From assembly GCF_000224145.3 (NCBI RefSeq), contig NC_020167.2:2743611-2807610 (forward strand): a stretch of DNA of 64,000 bases, written 5' to 3'. Every line of letters begins with the position of its first letter. The stretch's first letter is position 1. The notes beneath the pieces were generated by a model that made no database searches, had not been told where the DNA came from, and saw only the letters and a program-made list of their open reading frames with translations. This document shows, piece after piece, positions 12,301 to 24,000 of the stretch. Source of the stretch: Ciona intestinalis. Lineage: Eukaryota; Chordata; Ascidiacea; Phlebobranchia; Cionidae. The translations under genes were made by a program, and so were the position numbers.

Positions 12301-15300
12301 CATTATCAAACCCGACAAGCATAGCAAAACGCCGGAGTATGCGCATGCGCAAAGCGGTCGAGGAAAGAAGTCGCCTTCTCTCCCGTATAGCGTCATCGGA
12401 ATGCGAGTATATCGAGCATCGCTTGTCCTGTTCGCTGCCATAGGCACTTCTGGTCAGCTTGCAGAAAGGAGATCGCAATTTTACACAAATGGAAAAAGTT
12501 ATGAACATTTTCGCTTGCAAAAGTTGCCAGATATTCTAAAAGAATGTGCAGTTTCAAATTTATAAGTCTACGAAGGTTTGCTTATCGTTGGTCTTGTTCG
12601 TTGTAAGCGATTTGCCTGATTTAGTTTTACGACTAAACTTCTAGTTATTTCAGCCGTACTTTACGCCTCAACAAATGTGTACATACGTCACACTATATTT
12701 CCTTTTCCCTTCTTATTTGAATAGGAAGATATCTTAAACCGGTTTAAATTTGTGATTGTGTTAAATACGTGTTATTTGTGTATAATCGCTACACTGTCAC
12801 CAAACTTTCATTGTTATCTATATATAAAATGGATAAGATAACAGGCGCAAATATTAAGTAATAGGTGGCAGTAGATTTGTATAAGAAGTTAAAGCAAAAC
12901 ACCGAACACCAATTTTCTCTTTACATGAATGCGTCATTAGGTTTCTAAACTCCCAGTAATGAAATACATGCGCAGCTAAGCTTATGCGTGTAAGTAGGTT
13001 GCAATAAAGATTTCAACACGGACTTAATAACACAGTTCAGCTGGGTTCTTTACCATAAACATAAGCTTTCACAGCAAGGAATGAAAGTAATTGTTAATCT
13101 GATTACGTCATGGTATCCCATGACTATGTAAACTGCTGAGACGAAGAATTAGTTGTTTGTTCTTTGTTATAAAGATCATGTACTTTTGGTTATAAACCAC
13201 AAGCGGACTTTCCATTTAGTAAAAGGTCGCATAAATGCAACAGCTAAACCAGTCACCAGTATAACGTTGAGTTGGATCTGCTACTTGCGATTGAGAAAGT
13301 AAAGTTAATAATATTTACCACACACAGTGAGCAAACATTCCGATAACGAGATAACGTTTCGTGTATAGGCGGCAATTGATATGTTAGTGCCTTTGCTATA
13401 AATTGGGAATGTGTGTCGCAAAACTAACATATTACGTCATCGTATACTTGAATGGATAAGTTCGTTTTCGGCCCTTAAACTTCAAGGGTTTTATTTTTCG
13501 ACTTTCTCAGAGTAACTGTCACTATACAGCAATATGTTGATTAAACGAATAATCAATTAGTAATATGATGAATTCATTGCATCCAATTAAAAGCACATCG
13601 GGAACCGGTTAGAATTTTTATTAATGTTTGGTTATTTGCGAAACAAATTTTGCGGCTTTTCGCCCTTCTATATCCCTCATACTCGGTACTATATCTGGCA
13701 TTAATTTCTCACTGCTATTCCCGCCCGACGTTTAACAACTCTAGTAAATGTTTAACCCAGGAACCCACTTTGTGAGTGGAGGCAGGTAAATGGCAAAACC
13801 GATAATACAAAGTTTAAGTTGTGCCGCTCATATATATGCGGGCACGCCCTTGTTTTAATAAGATGTTTGACCGCGGACAACGCACACAGTGATAACGCTG
13901 CATCTGAATCAACTTTCAAAAATAGATTTCCACGGTTGGTTACCTTTAATACAAACCGTGTATTTGGGATATTGTATAGTTCTAACCATTTAATAATAAT
14001 AAGTGGAGCCTTTTGTTTAGATGTATTAGTCGGGTAACAACCGCGCACAATCGCTGTGCGGGTTTGCAGTACAGGTGTTCACGTAACATCACCGTATAAT
14101 CACTCACTGTTTCACTAATATATTCCAAACCTATTTAGCTATTCATTAGCAGGAAGGATATGATGACATCACCACGCTATCCGTATATAAACGAACAAAG
14201 TTCTCCTTTATTGATTAGCATACCATAGTTATACGCCGTGTTCTTTGAACGCGGAGGTTTAAAATGTCATTTAGTCAGCGAGCGGACTTTATCATTTTAT
14301 TCGTTGTGCTGATTGTGCAGCAAAGTGAATAAGTGCTCCGGAAACTGACTTCTAATTTCTGTAGCAAAGTTCATTTAACTGAACCAAAACCGTGAATATA
14401 TATATCTGATTAATTCATTTGTCGCAGCTTTTAAGTCAGCATAAATCGGGAGTCTTTTTGTCAGTCAAGTGTAGTTTCCCTGTAAAGTCAGCAGTTAAGT
14501 CTCACGTTTACGCAAGAAAAGACTGCTGAATGGCCGGTTCTTTGTTCAGTCTTGTTCATTGTCCCTTTTCAAGTATCTGCTTAAAAGCAACCGGTTAAGA
14601 TAAAGCCATTTAGTCTTGTTTAAGTCGTAAGTGTATTCCATTTGAACTGATTTAACTTTTAGGTGGCAAAGGCAAAAAAAAGTCGGATTCTGAAACTGAC
14701 CCAGCATCAGGCGAAAACGCAAAGGAAGAACCAGCACAGGATCAACAAAAGGTAGAAGAAAAAACCGAAGAACCAAAGCAAGAGGAGGATAAACCAGCAG
14801 AACAAGAAGAACAGAAAGTGCCAGAAGAGCAAACGGAAGAAACTCCACAGCAAGAGGTGTGTGTTTGTTTAAGTTAATGACGTCGTGGTGTCAACACAAC
14901 TTAGTTGGAACGGCCTTTCTCAACAAGTGAACAATATTTACGTCATTCACAGCAATCAACAACACCAGAAATGGCAGACAAACCTAAGATGACTGAAGTT
15001 ACTGAGTTCGACAAGAACAAGCTCAAAGGGACCCAAACGCAAGAAAAGCAAGCTCTTCCGACTAAAGAACGTAAGCCTGTTATTTTAGTTTTGTATTAAT
15101 TGTTGCTATCACAGATATTTTGCCTCTGATAAAAAAAAAACTTGTGACATTTGTTTTTGTAACTTGGGCACCGAAAAGCAACGAAAGAAAGCAGTTAAAA
15201 CGTTTATTAAAATTTTAATAACTACTGTGAACGCATCGAAAACAGTTTAGCATATTTGGGTTAAATACCAGACGTCATGGTGTTTTAACTATCACGTATA

Positions 15301-18300
15301 ATGCCTTTGTTTGCTTGTGAGCACGAAAGAGTCTGGTTCCGTGATTGTTATGTTTTGCGATTGCCAGTTTACTGCGAAAAAGAGTAGTAACTGCGTTTGG
15401 TCAATGTAATGCGATTATCGCTTTCAGCATACACTGTAATTAAGGATTTTGGTAATACTTAAACTCCATATATAACCTTCTATTTTGCAGAATTAATGGA
15501 CGAGAAGTCTCGTGCTGAAGCGGCAAGTTACGACCATAGCCAGATGAAGCATGTCGAGCCAGCTGAGAAGAATACGTTAAAGGATGGTATGTAATTGCAG
15601 ATTCAACGAGATACGGTCCAGTGATGCGTATCCTTTCACGCTATAAACCATGCGCCCATAACAACTGTAGTACGAAGTATAATTCTTAGCGGAGCAAGTG
15701 GTTAAACTTGAATACACTGGTATTGTATATTCTTAAGCCATATTGGTAGCTTTTTATAAATAGCTTAACAAAGCGCTCGTTTCTGCTGACCGCGCTGCCC
15801 GCAAAATAAAACTATTGAACGCTTGGGGCGAATTGGCTTCAACATTCGCTCGCTCTGTATGTTATAATGTGCCACCATGTAAGGCTAGATAAACGTTCAT
15901 AGCTGGAATCGATCATGGTAAACAGTTTATGCTAGGGCAACATCTGTTGATTGTACAGCGCTCTTAAGCTCTATTTTGACGTCATTTTTTCTGAGCTTAC
16001 TATTTAAGCTCTTACGCAAATCCTACTTAATGCACTCGCAATCGAGTAAATATGCACAGTAGTCTCACTCATTAAAAATGTGTAAAAAAGTGGAGCTGTA
16101 AATTCTACAATAGTTTACGGTGCGCCGAAAACATGGATGGAATTTTGAAATGCCTTCCAACCACTGGAATGCTGTTCTGTTAAACACGTTCCAAAAATAC
16201 ACGGGAGTCCAATGTTTTTAACACACAGTGGTATTTCCGTTAAAATAAACCATACGTGTGCGCGTTTAGCTTGTTGAAACATAAAAATGTGCAATGTGGA
16301 GAAAATTCTATCTCTGCTGTACGAAAACATATTATTCAAAATAAATGATGTAATGTTAAGGATTTTAGTTCAAGTACCTCATTATCCTATTCTGTAGTTT
16401 TATGTTTAAACATGTAGACTGTAGTGCGAAGTCAAGTCCAGTTCAATAGGTTCGTAATCTATGTGTTACACACAGTACGACTGGTACGTCGCTGAGCAGC
16501 GATGTCTAAACGTCTGAACATAACGACAGTATATGGTACACAAACAAATCCTAATTCGGACTATAGCTGTGATAAATGATAACGTTACATTTTTCTTGGT
16601 TTAAACCCACCGCGAACGATCAAGTGTTTAATATGATTGATGTCCAGATTACCTTCGGGAGAAACTGCCAGGGCAGGTTGCATCGGTAAACAAAGAGAGT
16701 CTCAAGCATGTGGAGACACAGGAGAAAAATCCATTGCCTTCTGGAGCAGGTGAATGCAGCACTCGCTTTTTGTTCGTATAAAGATCATTTTAAAGAACTG
16801 TTGTTTTTGTTCTCTAATTTCATCCTTTATTGTTTTAATTAATCTGATTTTCGGTACTGTATTCCTTACCGAAGTAGTTTTTGATAAGTGCTGACTGGTG
16901 TTCACAACATTTGTGTTATAAACCTCGCTGCTACTTTGATGCAATTTATAAAATCTGCAACATTTCTTAACTTTACGTTCCTGTATGCAGATATTGCTAT
17001 TGAAAGGGCCCCGTCCGACGCTGCTAACTTTCCACACGAAAAGCTCAAACACGTTGAAACAAAGGAAGCTCAGGTTCTTCCTTCTAAAGAAGGTAAACTA
17101 CAAATTAAATATAAAACATTTTACCGTGTAGTGGTTTGGGGTAAAATGGTACAAGTTTGTTGTAGTAAACAGAGAGTATATAGAATTACACAACCATATC
17201 CTCACAAATCAAAAGAGCGTTGTTATTTAAAAGCATATTGAAACATTGAACACATAATTCGAAAAATCTTATATATTTGTGCTAAGTTGGCTGATAACTG
17301 TATTCCATCTTACACCACAGTACTATATAGTAGGGTGTGGGAAATTGGGACACCTTTTTATTCTATTTACTCGTCCCATTTGATAGTAAACAAAGAAATT
17401 TCGTATCCTCACGACTCCCATAGATCGTTATTAACTGTTTAAAACACAATTAGGGTATTTCGATAATATGTGCTAAAGGGTCCCATCTTTCCCCACCCTA
17501 CTATATGTCACACATAGCATATGTTGTAACATCGCGTCAACATATAATGTTCCTCAAGCAAGTGTGGTAAAAACAAAATGATTTTAACCTTTCATGCACC
17601 CTACATATTCTTTTGAAATTTACAATTGATCAAATGCAACTAGAATACCCACCTGGTCAAGCAATGCTAACCGTTTCTTGTACTGTAAGCAAAATATTTG
17701 CTTAATCTGGTTTCTTTCGCAATCAGACTATGTAAACGTGGTGCTGGATTTTAACCATAAAATTTGTATTTATTTACTAACAGTCATGTTTGAATGATGT
17801 TAATTTAACCTTCTTTAGCACCGAAAGCTTTATAGTTTATTACTCTTTCGTAGTTTTAATTTACGATTAATCAGACAAAAAAAGTAGTTTGACATAATTT
17901 TACCCTACGCCAGATGTCGCTCAAGAGAAGACGATTCGTGATATTGGATTATTCAAGCGTGACTCGCTAAACAAGATCGAGACACAGGAGAAGAACACAC
18001 TGCCCACTAAGGAGAGTAAGTTACCTGGAATTAATCATCTTTTGTTTAATATAGTCTTTTATATCTCACCCGGGGTGGTATTATTGTCTACCAACTAAAT
18101 TAGTCGCCGCATGAATTAGCTTTTTAGTCGCCCTGACTAAAACTTAATGATGAGACACCTTTTTAATCCATTATCTCGTCCCATTCGATCGTAAACAAAG
18201 AATATTCAAAGAATTATAAAACCGTATGCTCACAACTCCCATATAGACCGCTGTTAACTGTTTAAAATACGGTCAGAGTATTTGAATGTTAAGTGGTAAA

Positions 18301-18764
18301 AGTGTCCCATGTTCCCCTACCCTACTATAAAACGTTTCATTAGGCGAAGCTTTCGCATAAGTGCAGCGATCCAGTCAAACCATGATGACCAACTATTAGG
18401 CGCAGCCCAGGGGTTGAGAAGCACTGCAATATGGCATCGAATAGAAAGTGAAATATAAGCGGCGCCATGCTTTAAAATTAATTGGCTGCTTAGTATGCCG
18501 GACTTCATATAATTTGCAATGAGTTCTTGTTACACCTAGTAATCTTGCTTTTATAATCACTATATGTGGGTTGCATAATTGCGTCTTACGTTCATGGTTA
18601 GGAATACTTAGTTTAGAACACACCCAGTAAAATCTTACGGCCAGCACACCACACCTGTGATTCCGTATGCCGTTCTTTACCCACCAATAAAATCGACTAT
18701 TCGGTTTCTAATAAACATTTCCTATTTTGTAGCAATCGAAGAGGAAAAGCGGGAATCTGCATAA
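9358..18764 (+). CDS. Five-repeat beta-thymosin with acylation-type acidic N-terminus
   Basis: Eight exons: 9358-9397, 14663-14856, 14953-15070, 15491-15586, 16648-16749, 16991-17092, 17914-18015 and 18733-18764, totalling 786 nt, 261 aa. Residues 1-14 ([14 protein letters not shown]) fit the MGxxxS N-myristoylation rule. Residues 14-78 are a Lys/Glu/Gln/Pro-rich low-complexity stretch like MARCKS or BASP1 tails. From residue 79 come five thymosin/WH2 actin-binding repeats, with cores [60 protein letters not shown] and [16 protein letters not shown]. The end [10 protein letters not shown] resembles the vertebrate thymosin beta-4 C-terminus. Beta-thymosins bind G-actin; multi-repeat forms (Ciboulot, tetraThymosin-beta) can also promote barbed-end growth. 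Repeat exons 4-7 are all phase 1-1 and 96 or 102 nt, a sign of exon duplication. An internal ATG at 14971 ([10 protein letters not shown]) matches a canonical thymosin start, so a short form from a second promoter is likely. Repeat 2 has VEPAEK in place of VETQEK. AATAAA signals lie at 19191 and 19210. Confidence 0.9.
10026..10218 (+). repeat. MITE copy 4 (near-consensus)
   Basis: Almost perfect terminal inverted repeats: TAGTAGGGTGGGGGAAGATG at the left and CATCTTCCCCTACCCTACTA at the right. It is one of the best preserved copies and so among the youngest. It is followed 4 bp later by an inverted copy. Confidence 0.92.
10223..10410 (-). repeat. MITE copy 5, inverted partner of copy 4
   Basis: It begins TAGTACTATGAGGTAAGATG and ends TTCCTCCAGCCTACTA, in the opposite orientation to copy 4. 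It is clearly more diverged than its neighbour, so copy 4 probably inserted into the TATA next to an older copy 5. Confidence 0.85.
14971..14973 (+). other. Internal thymosin-type start codon
   Basis: This ATG opens [20 protein letters not shown], which lines up with the N-terminus of ordinary thymosin beta (MSDKPxM). It is 18 nt into exon 3. A transcript starting downstream of exon 2 would give a conventional five-repeat thymosin without the acidic extension. Confidence 0.55.
17129..17325 (+). repeat. MITE copy 6
   Basis: In thymosin intron 6. It belongs to the CCACAGTACTA right-end sub-type. The left end, TAGTGGTTTGGGGTAAAATG, is shared with copy 18. Confidence 0.8.
17328..17503 (+). repeat. 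MITE copy 7, head-to-tail with copy 6
   Basis: It starts TAGTAGGGTGTGGGAAATTG two bases after copy 6 ends and closes with CCCCACCCTACTA. The two copies are of different sub-types and share a TATA junction, so one inserted at the edge of the other. Confidence 0.85.
18149..18326 (+). repeat. MITE copy 8 (left end eroded)
   Basis: The core (TCTCGTCCCATTCGATCGTA) and right end (CCCCTACCCTACTA) are clear, while the left terminal repeat is lost before GATGAGACACC. It lies in the last thymosin intron. Confidence 0.8.
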
Positions 18765-19518
18765 AGCATGACAACCTGCCCCGACCGTTCGATGACTTTT
18801 CCAATATTGAAGTGAAACTTTTTTTCTCCAAATTGACAGCTTTTACTTACATTCGGACCTGTAGTTCACATTCCATACAATGACGTCACGTACACAGTTC
18901 TTTGTAATAAGTCGTATGACGTCAGCGGTGCAATTGTTTTTTTTTGTTAATAATTTCCAATTACCGCAGTTTGATTATGTGCGTCAATACTTATGCAGTT
19001 AGTATGTCGCAATTGTCACAGAAAATCTGGCGTGTATGCTCCTACCAGTGCTCGCTTGTTTGGCCGCTTGAAGGCGCGTATAACAATTGATTCTCTCTAT
19101 GTACATACAAGTATATTACACTATATTTCGTATTGAATCTACAGAACCGCTTTCGGCAATTTAGAATGAACATTTAATTCCTTTTCGATGAATAAACGAG
19201 CTAAATAACAATAAATGTTAACCTCGCCTTTATTTTTGTGTTTGATAAAGTTCTTAACGTCTTGTACGGCTAAGTTGCGTATTAAGAACAGCTGTTTGTT
19301 TTATTAACCTAGTTTATTGCTACTTGCCCATTAGAAACTTAACGCGACGAACAGAAAATGTCCGTGACTTATAGAATGTCCGTGACGAAAATGTCTTGTG
19401 GCGAACATGAAATGTCCGTAGTTGACATAGAATACTGTAAGAGACCTAACATGTTCAAATGGCATAAAAAGAAAGGCCGCGACGAACATATAATGCTCAT
19501 AACGGACATCGTTTTTTA

Positions 19519-19717
19519 TACTTGGATGGGGGAAGACGGTACACCTTTAGCACACAATATCTAAATATCCCGGTCGTGTTTTAAAAAATTCTCAACGATC
19601 TCTAAGAAGTCGCGAGGATACGGTTTTATAACTTTTTAAACATTTTTTTTGTTTACCATCACTGAACGACGCGAGAAAATAGGGTAAAAATGTGTCCTAT
19701 CTTCTCCCACGTGACTA
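19519..19717 (-). repeat. MITE copy 9
   Basis: Minus orientation, with ATGGGGGAAGACGGTACACC at the left and CTATCTTCTCCCACGTGACTA at its right edge, somewhat decayed. It lies downstream of the thymosin polyadenylation signals. Confidence 0.8.
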
Positions 19718-19735
19718 TATAATTGATTGCATGTA

Positions 19736-20014
19736 ACCTGTTTAATCATCGCGTGGCACGACAGCGATAGTCGTTACACCACGGGTGTTCTGATGAAACA
19801 CTTCTGCCCGCTTACAAGTAACCACATAATTATGTAAATTTGTAAGTAATTTTTATTTTTTGTATATGACTGCCCTTTTTGGACAAGCAATAAGGAGCCA
19901 CTAGGTTGGAGTGATTGCCATTACGTGCGCTGCCAACATGAGTAGCAACGACGAGTCTTGAACCCGTTACCTATACGTTAGAGGCAGGGTACATAGCGAC
20001 TGCCACTGCGTCGT
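19736..20014 (-). repeat. Diverged SINE copy
   Basis: From the left it has CGACAGCGATAGTCGTTACA, CCACTAGGTTGGAGTGATTG, and a head region with GAGTCTTGAACCCGTTACCT. That is tail to head on the plus strand, so the element is read on the minus strand. It has many substitutions against the 61526 copy. Confidence 0.65.
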
Positions 20015-20294
20015 TTCTCGCGACTACAAAAGAATGTAAAGTGCAAAAAATGTTTATTTCGTTGAATAGCTTAGACATAATAAAGTATAAAACTTAGAAA
20101 AAATTATAATAATACTGGAATACCAAAGAGATAATGTGTGTTATGTTCTTAGATTTTTGTTTTTCTTTTTGTTTTTCGTCTAGTTTGTTTTTCTTTTCGC
20201 TCATCAGCAGTTGAAAATGTAATTCCCTGTTTAGGAAAATTAAATATAAATTAAAAACAGCTAACTGGAGCAGTTTGTTAATAAGTGTGTGATA

Positions 20295-20484
20295 TAGTAG
20301 GGTGGGATCAGATAGAATATGGTTTCGTTCTCTTTTTTTGTCCCTTTTGAATATATATATAGAATTAAACAATCGAACCTTTGTAAATGTTTAAAGAGCA
20401 TGGTTAAATGTTCAAAACTGGATCAGGATTGAGGAAGTATTGGATTTAGTTGCTAATGGTATGCCATTTTACCCCACAGTACTA
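20295..20484 (+). repeat. MITE copy 10
   Basis: Starts TAGTAGGGTGGGATCAGATA and ends CCCCACAGTACTA, the sub-type with the CACAG right end. The core is heavily mutated, an old copy. Confidence 0.75.
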
Positions 20485-20715
20485 TATCTATTAAATATGG
20501 TCCAGAGATGTACCCTAAAATTTTGAAAATGTGTTTTGGAAAAAAAGTTTGGTAACCAGAGGCTGGGCTCTCCCATTTATTTATTGTTATTTTGTTACCC
20601 AATTTATAGCAAAGAGGTCTGCTTGTGCCATCTGGTTAACTGTTTTTGTGTTTTATGGCAAGCACCAATCGCTCATCACAGTAAACACTGTGTTGGTTGG
20701 GTACATATTGTAACA

Positions 20716-20870
20716 CAGGGCTTCTCAAACTTGGGGTCTGTAACGAACGTAAGGGGTTGCCGAGAGTATACAAGTTTTACTCAAACTACTGCATATATTT
20801 ATATGTGAAGGGTGGTTGACATTTTTAGAAGATTAAAAGGGGTTTGAGGAAAAATGATTGGGAAACCCTG
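20716..20870. mobile_element. hAT-type MITE with 8-bp target duplication
   Basis: A 155-bp element with ends CAGGGCTTCTCAAACTTGGG and GATTGGGAAACCCTG. The CAGGG...TCTCAAAC left end is typical of hAT transposons. Flanking octamers TTGTAACA and GTGTAGCA agree at six of eight positions, fitting an aged hAT target duplication. There is no transposase frame. Confidence 0.75.
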
Positions 20871-21000
20871 GTGTAGCATACAGATGCGTGATATGGGGCT
20901 TTTGCTAGTTATCTGTGCAAGGATAAATAAGTGTACATGTTTAGATGCACCAACATAGTTTGATAAATAAGTTAACATAAAGTAAGGATTCAAGGTACTA

Positions 21001-24000
21001 CTAAAAGAATTTATAAACCTGTTTGTCCAAAAAGTCCAGCAGTTCATTACTTGTGCACCGAAAATTCTCCGTTTCCAACTTCCGTTTAAATTGTGAGAGG
21101 TAAATTGGTTTATATTGTAAAATATCAGAATACAGAGCCTCATCTGATGTTATCATTTGCAGGAGTCGTTTTCCTAGTTCTTCTACATTGTGTGGTTTAA
21201 CTTTCTTTTTGATCTTTGATGCCTCCGTTGACGCTACGTCATCACCTGATGTGCTTGTGATGTCATAATGCTGACTGGCAGCAGGAACAAAAAGAGTCCG
21301 GTGCAGTTCTTCAATGTCACTGAAAGGTATCACGTAATTTTATTGCAGTAGTTCGTAAACTGCATGGTAAGAAATTATACAACAGATACTTAAACTGTTT
21401 TTTTTTTTATTTATTTAGCATTACACACATTTTCCATGCCTTTATTAAAAAAAACTAGAGTGGGGAAAATAATCAATGCTCTTATTTCATGTTTTGATAT
21501 TTTGTTTAATTTTGCTGAACTTAGTTAAGTAAGTCGAACCACGTGACACACTAACCAACTTGGGATTTCACCCTAGTTTAGCCCATTACCCCATACATAT
21601 ACCATAGTTTTTACCCGACACTTTATACTAGTAATTATTATACACACCTGCCATCATTTGAATCACTTGATGAGATTTCTAGAACAACGTTGTTTACTTC
21701 TGTAAAATACAAACAATTGAAAAATATTCTAAACACTGTTTAACTGCATTTTTATATGAATGAAACTTGTTTATCCCTACGCGTTGGAGCATAAACAGAC
21801 GTTAGAACGCGTGCATTCGGTTTATATGCCTGCATACAAATTAACAATTTTTCTTATTTTTTTATATTGCTGACAACTTGTACAATGACTACCATCTATA
21901 AGGAATTACTAAGTTGAAACGATTGTTGTCTTCTGATGGACACATGTATTTGGTATCACCGTTATACCTTGAACTGGTATCACCGTTATACCTTGATAAT
22001 TGGTATCACCGTTATACCTTGAACACAAATTCCTCCAGGCAAGAGACAGGCATTGTAACTATTACACTGAGTGGGCCATTACAAACTGGACACTGATAAA
22101 AATCACCATTTTATGAATGAGCAAACAGTTTATTGGAACTGAATCACCCAATGAAAAAAGAACAGTGAAGAAAATCTTATCAAGAAATATGCAAAAGAAA
22201 ATATAAAAAGCTTAGGAGTCAGAAGAAAGAAAGGTAAAATAAATTTGAGCAGATTATTTTTAAGCTGGTTTAAGCTTGGGATTTAACTTCAACATAACTC
22301 TGTAAATGTGAGGTAACGCCTCAAACAGATATTGTTTGTGTGGACCAAGCTGTTCTGCTTTGGTGATGCTGAATTTAGTGAGAGCCGACACCAAGGCATC
22401 TTTCTTTTCTTCAGAAAGGCTGAAAGAGTTAAAATAATAATGAATATTATTTGACAAAATTTAAAAAACATAATAATTTATTTTATTTTTCTCTTCTAAA
22501 AAGATGAAGAAGACCATGTTATTTGAAAAAATGAAGAGCAAACCCATATTTTTTACTACATTGTAACGCTATCTTTAAATTGGTTTTACTTTGACACACT
22601 CTGAATGTCTTTAGATGTTTTGAATAAATAATACCTTAGTAGAATGTTGAGTTCTCTGCTGTAGTTTGAGGTGCCCGGTGATAAACGATTCAACCAATTC
22701 ACCATGTCTGCTTCTGACCCACGAGGTAAACCAGCACTTGATTTTGCTGCATTTCTCAGGGCAGTTGCCATAACACCCCTCCTTAGTGAGGAGTTAAGAG
22801 CCGCAGTGACTTGGCGACAAAACTCTGTTAAAAAGGAACAGATCTCAATATTTGACAGAGTTCAGAATGAAATTACAATCAATAAAAAAAGCTTTACCTT
22901 TATCTGATTGTCTTTCCAATATTTCAGTTGCTTTAATGATTTCCTCCGCATTCTTCTTACTTGAATCTATATTTGATTTCATAGACTTATCACTGCAACT
23001 GCTGTGTTATGATATTCTAATAGAAAATTGCAAAGCAATTCTTGCATCGAACTAAAACTAATAGAAAATTGCAAAGCAATTCTTGCATCGAACTATTTCT
23101 TTACATTTAAAAACAGATTTTAACGCACATACAGAAGACCAGTATAATACCTGACGCCTTAGCTACAAAAGCTTTTGTTTATTAAAAAAAGGAGGCTATT
23201 TGACCACACAAGTACAAAAATGATAAACATTAAATAAAAGAATGTAACTATCGTCAACCTACCATCTGCTCCATCCATTGTGAGCTCACTTTCAGTTTCC
23301 GTTTCATAATTATGAAGTAACAATGGTGAAGTAGACGTGACAGCGACATGCTTATCTAAAGAATGAGATTAAGAAAATATTCTTGAGATTTTATTAAATA
23401 ACCAAACCATTATCGTTCATGTCAGGTTGTTCGTCTTCAGAAGAACTTTCAACTTGGTGGTTGTAAAGAAATGCTTCCTTTAACTTTGTTTTTATCTTAC
23501 GCTTGCCCAATGTTTTCTTCAGTCCAAAATCCTGACCCTAAAAATTAAATGTTGGAAAATTGTTGGTAATTTACGACTTCAATGAAAATTGGTTTTATTT
23601 TCTAAATAGCATTTACCGCACAACTGTATGGTTTCAATAATATTAAATATTATAAAACGAACTTTTTTGATGATTTCTGGAGTGTCCAAGTCACTGTAAT
23701 TGGGCATCGGAGTAATAGGAACCATATCTGATGTTTTCTTGCTTCTTGTTTTCATTTTTGGTGTTTTAAAATTATCGTTGTGTTTTGATCCACCTTGGAC
23801 ATTATCTGCCTCTTCTAGCGCACGAATTAAGACGGAATCTAATTCTAAAGTTTCACTGAAATCTTTTGCACATCCAGGTGTGGAATTTGTGTTAGAAGTT
23901 TCTTCAGTTAAATTTTGAAATGGGAGTTTTTCAGCAGGTGGGTCACTTTCATAATCACTATTAGCAGATTCTGACAGTGATTCTCTTTTGGGAGTTTTAA

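Larger units (their letters stand above)
9398..14662. other. Long first intron of the thymosin gene
   Basis: This 5.3-kb intron separates the 13-codon acylation exon from the acidic exon. It holds a head-to-head MITE pair (10026-10410). Open frames such as the minus-strand one at 11088-11426 have no splice or motif support. It is a plausible site for enhancers or a second promoter; no coding exon seen. Confidence 0.5.
18765..21000. other. Intergenic stretch, convergent gene ends
   Basis: Between the thymosin stop and the SLX4 stop. It contains the thymosin 3' UTR (polyadenylation signals at 19191 and 19210), two MITEs, a SINE and a hAT-type MITE. Repeats fill most of it. No coding exon seen. 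Confidence 0.55.

Noticed and set aside
13752-14048. 98-codon minus-strand open frame in thymosin intron 1
   Set aside because: Overlaps an equally long plus-strand frame; neither has motifs or splice sites.
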